A DNA stretch of 31,284 bases from Endomicrobiales bacterium (lineage in GTDB: Bacteria > Elusimicrobiota > Endomicrobiia > Endomicrobiales > JALOBY01), in the NCBI GenBank assembly GCA_023228045.1, contig JALOBY010000017.1, forward strand, positions 1 through 31,284. The letters are read 5' to 3'. The stretch's first letter is position 1, and each line of letters starts with the position of its first letter. This document shows positions 31,208-31,284 of this stretch, piece by piece. The position numbers and the translations under genes were made by a program. The notes below the pieces were generated by a model. The model was not told the origin of the DNA. It worked only from the letters and a program-made list of their open reading frames with translations, and did no database searches.

Positions 31208-31284
31208 GGGCATAATACTCAAAAAGTGTTGCTAAAAACAAGGGATAAAGTCTTAAATATAGACGACAAGTAAAAACATTTGAT
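31208..31284 (-). repeat. Right copy of the 77-bp perfect inverted repeat
   Basis: The exact reverse complement of 48-124. The sequence ends with the last base of the repeat, so its true extent is unknown. It follows yraN by 18 bases, with a CATGCCTGTCATTGC flank that differs from the left copy's flank. Confidence 0.9.

Noticed and set aside
1..31284. CRISPR array, IS element, prophage or toxin-antitoxin pair
   Set aside because: No regularly spaced repeats, transposase or integrase genes, phage structural genes or paired small toxin genes were seen.

Overview
The window is a 31.3-kb, AT-rich, gene-dense stretch of a bacterial chromosome. A Gram-negative (diderm) cell plan is suggested by a signal-peptide beta-barrel protein ending in Phe, a periplasmic cyclophilin fusion and a complete-looking run of murein and divisome genes. 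The base composition and gene set would fit an uncultured deep-branching lineage such as Elusimicrobiota or Omnitrophota, but this is only a weak inference because no marker was searched. No phage, IS element, CRISPR array or defence island was seen.

Layout: (1) 1-267, repeat-rich edge with a probable minus-strand gene start running off the left end; (2) lemA plus a DUF2207 membrane protein; (3) a minus-strand radical SAM gene (YhcC type) divergent from a small sigma-70-like gene that has a long, attenuator-rich leader; (4) a nitrogen module: structured leader, beta-barrel protein, amt, PII protein, then tRNA-Met and a DRE-TIM acyl/aldol synthase (possibly Re-citrate synthase-like); (5) a histidine kinase relic and a minus-strand cyclophilin::DJ-1 fusion; (6) a small membrane ORF, then rsmI-argC-argJ-tsaC-glyA and wecB-rlmI-queF; (7) a 375-bp block of two hairpin-rich tandem repeats; (8) murC-murB-ddl-ftsQ-ftsA-ftsZ-pgeF, mostly coupled by ATGA overlaps; (9) pheA-rpe; (10) rpsP-khpA-rimM-trmD-rplS-rnhB, in the conserved order but with a PRC-only RimM; (11) a zinc-ribbon/FxLYD membrane protein and yraN.

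Most of the window is housekeeping. The most unusual items are: two leader RNAs (3736-3880 and 4465-4542) in which small hairpins, some with hexanucleotide loops, overlap intrinsic terminators, resembling ANTAR-type antitermination; a PII protein lacking the usual Tyr51; a secreted cyclophilin fused to a DJ-1/PfpI domain whose nucleophile Cys is Asp; a RimM lacking its N-terminal domain; an FtsZ with almost no C-terminal linker; the duplicated hairpin block before murC; and a perfect 77-bp inverted repeat whose right copy ends exactly at the last base, which looks like a dispersed repeat or assembly-graph breakpoint. No complete new biological system is demonstrated; the ANTAR-like nitrogen leader is the best candidate.
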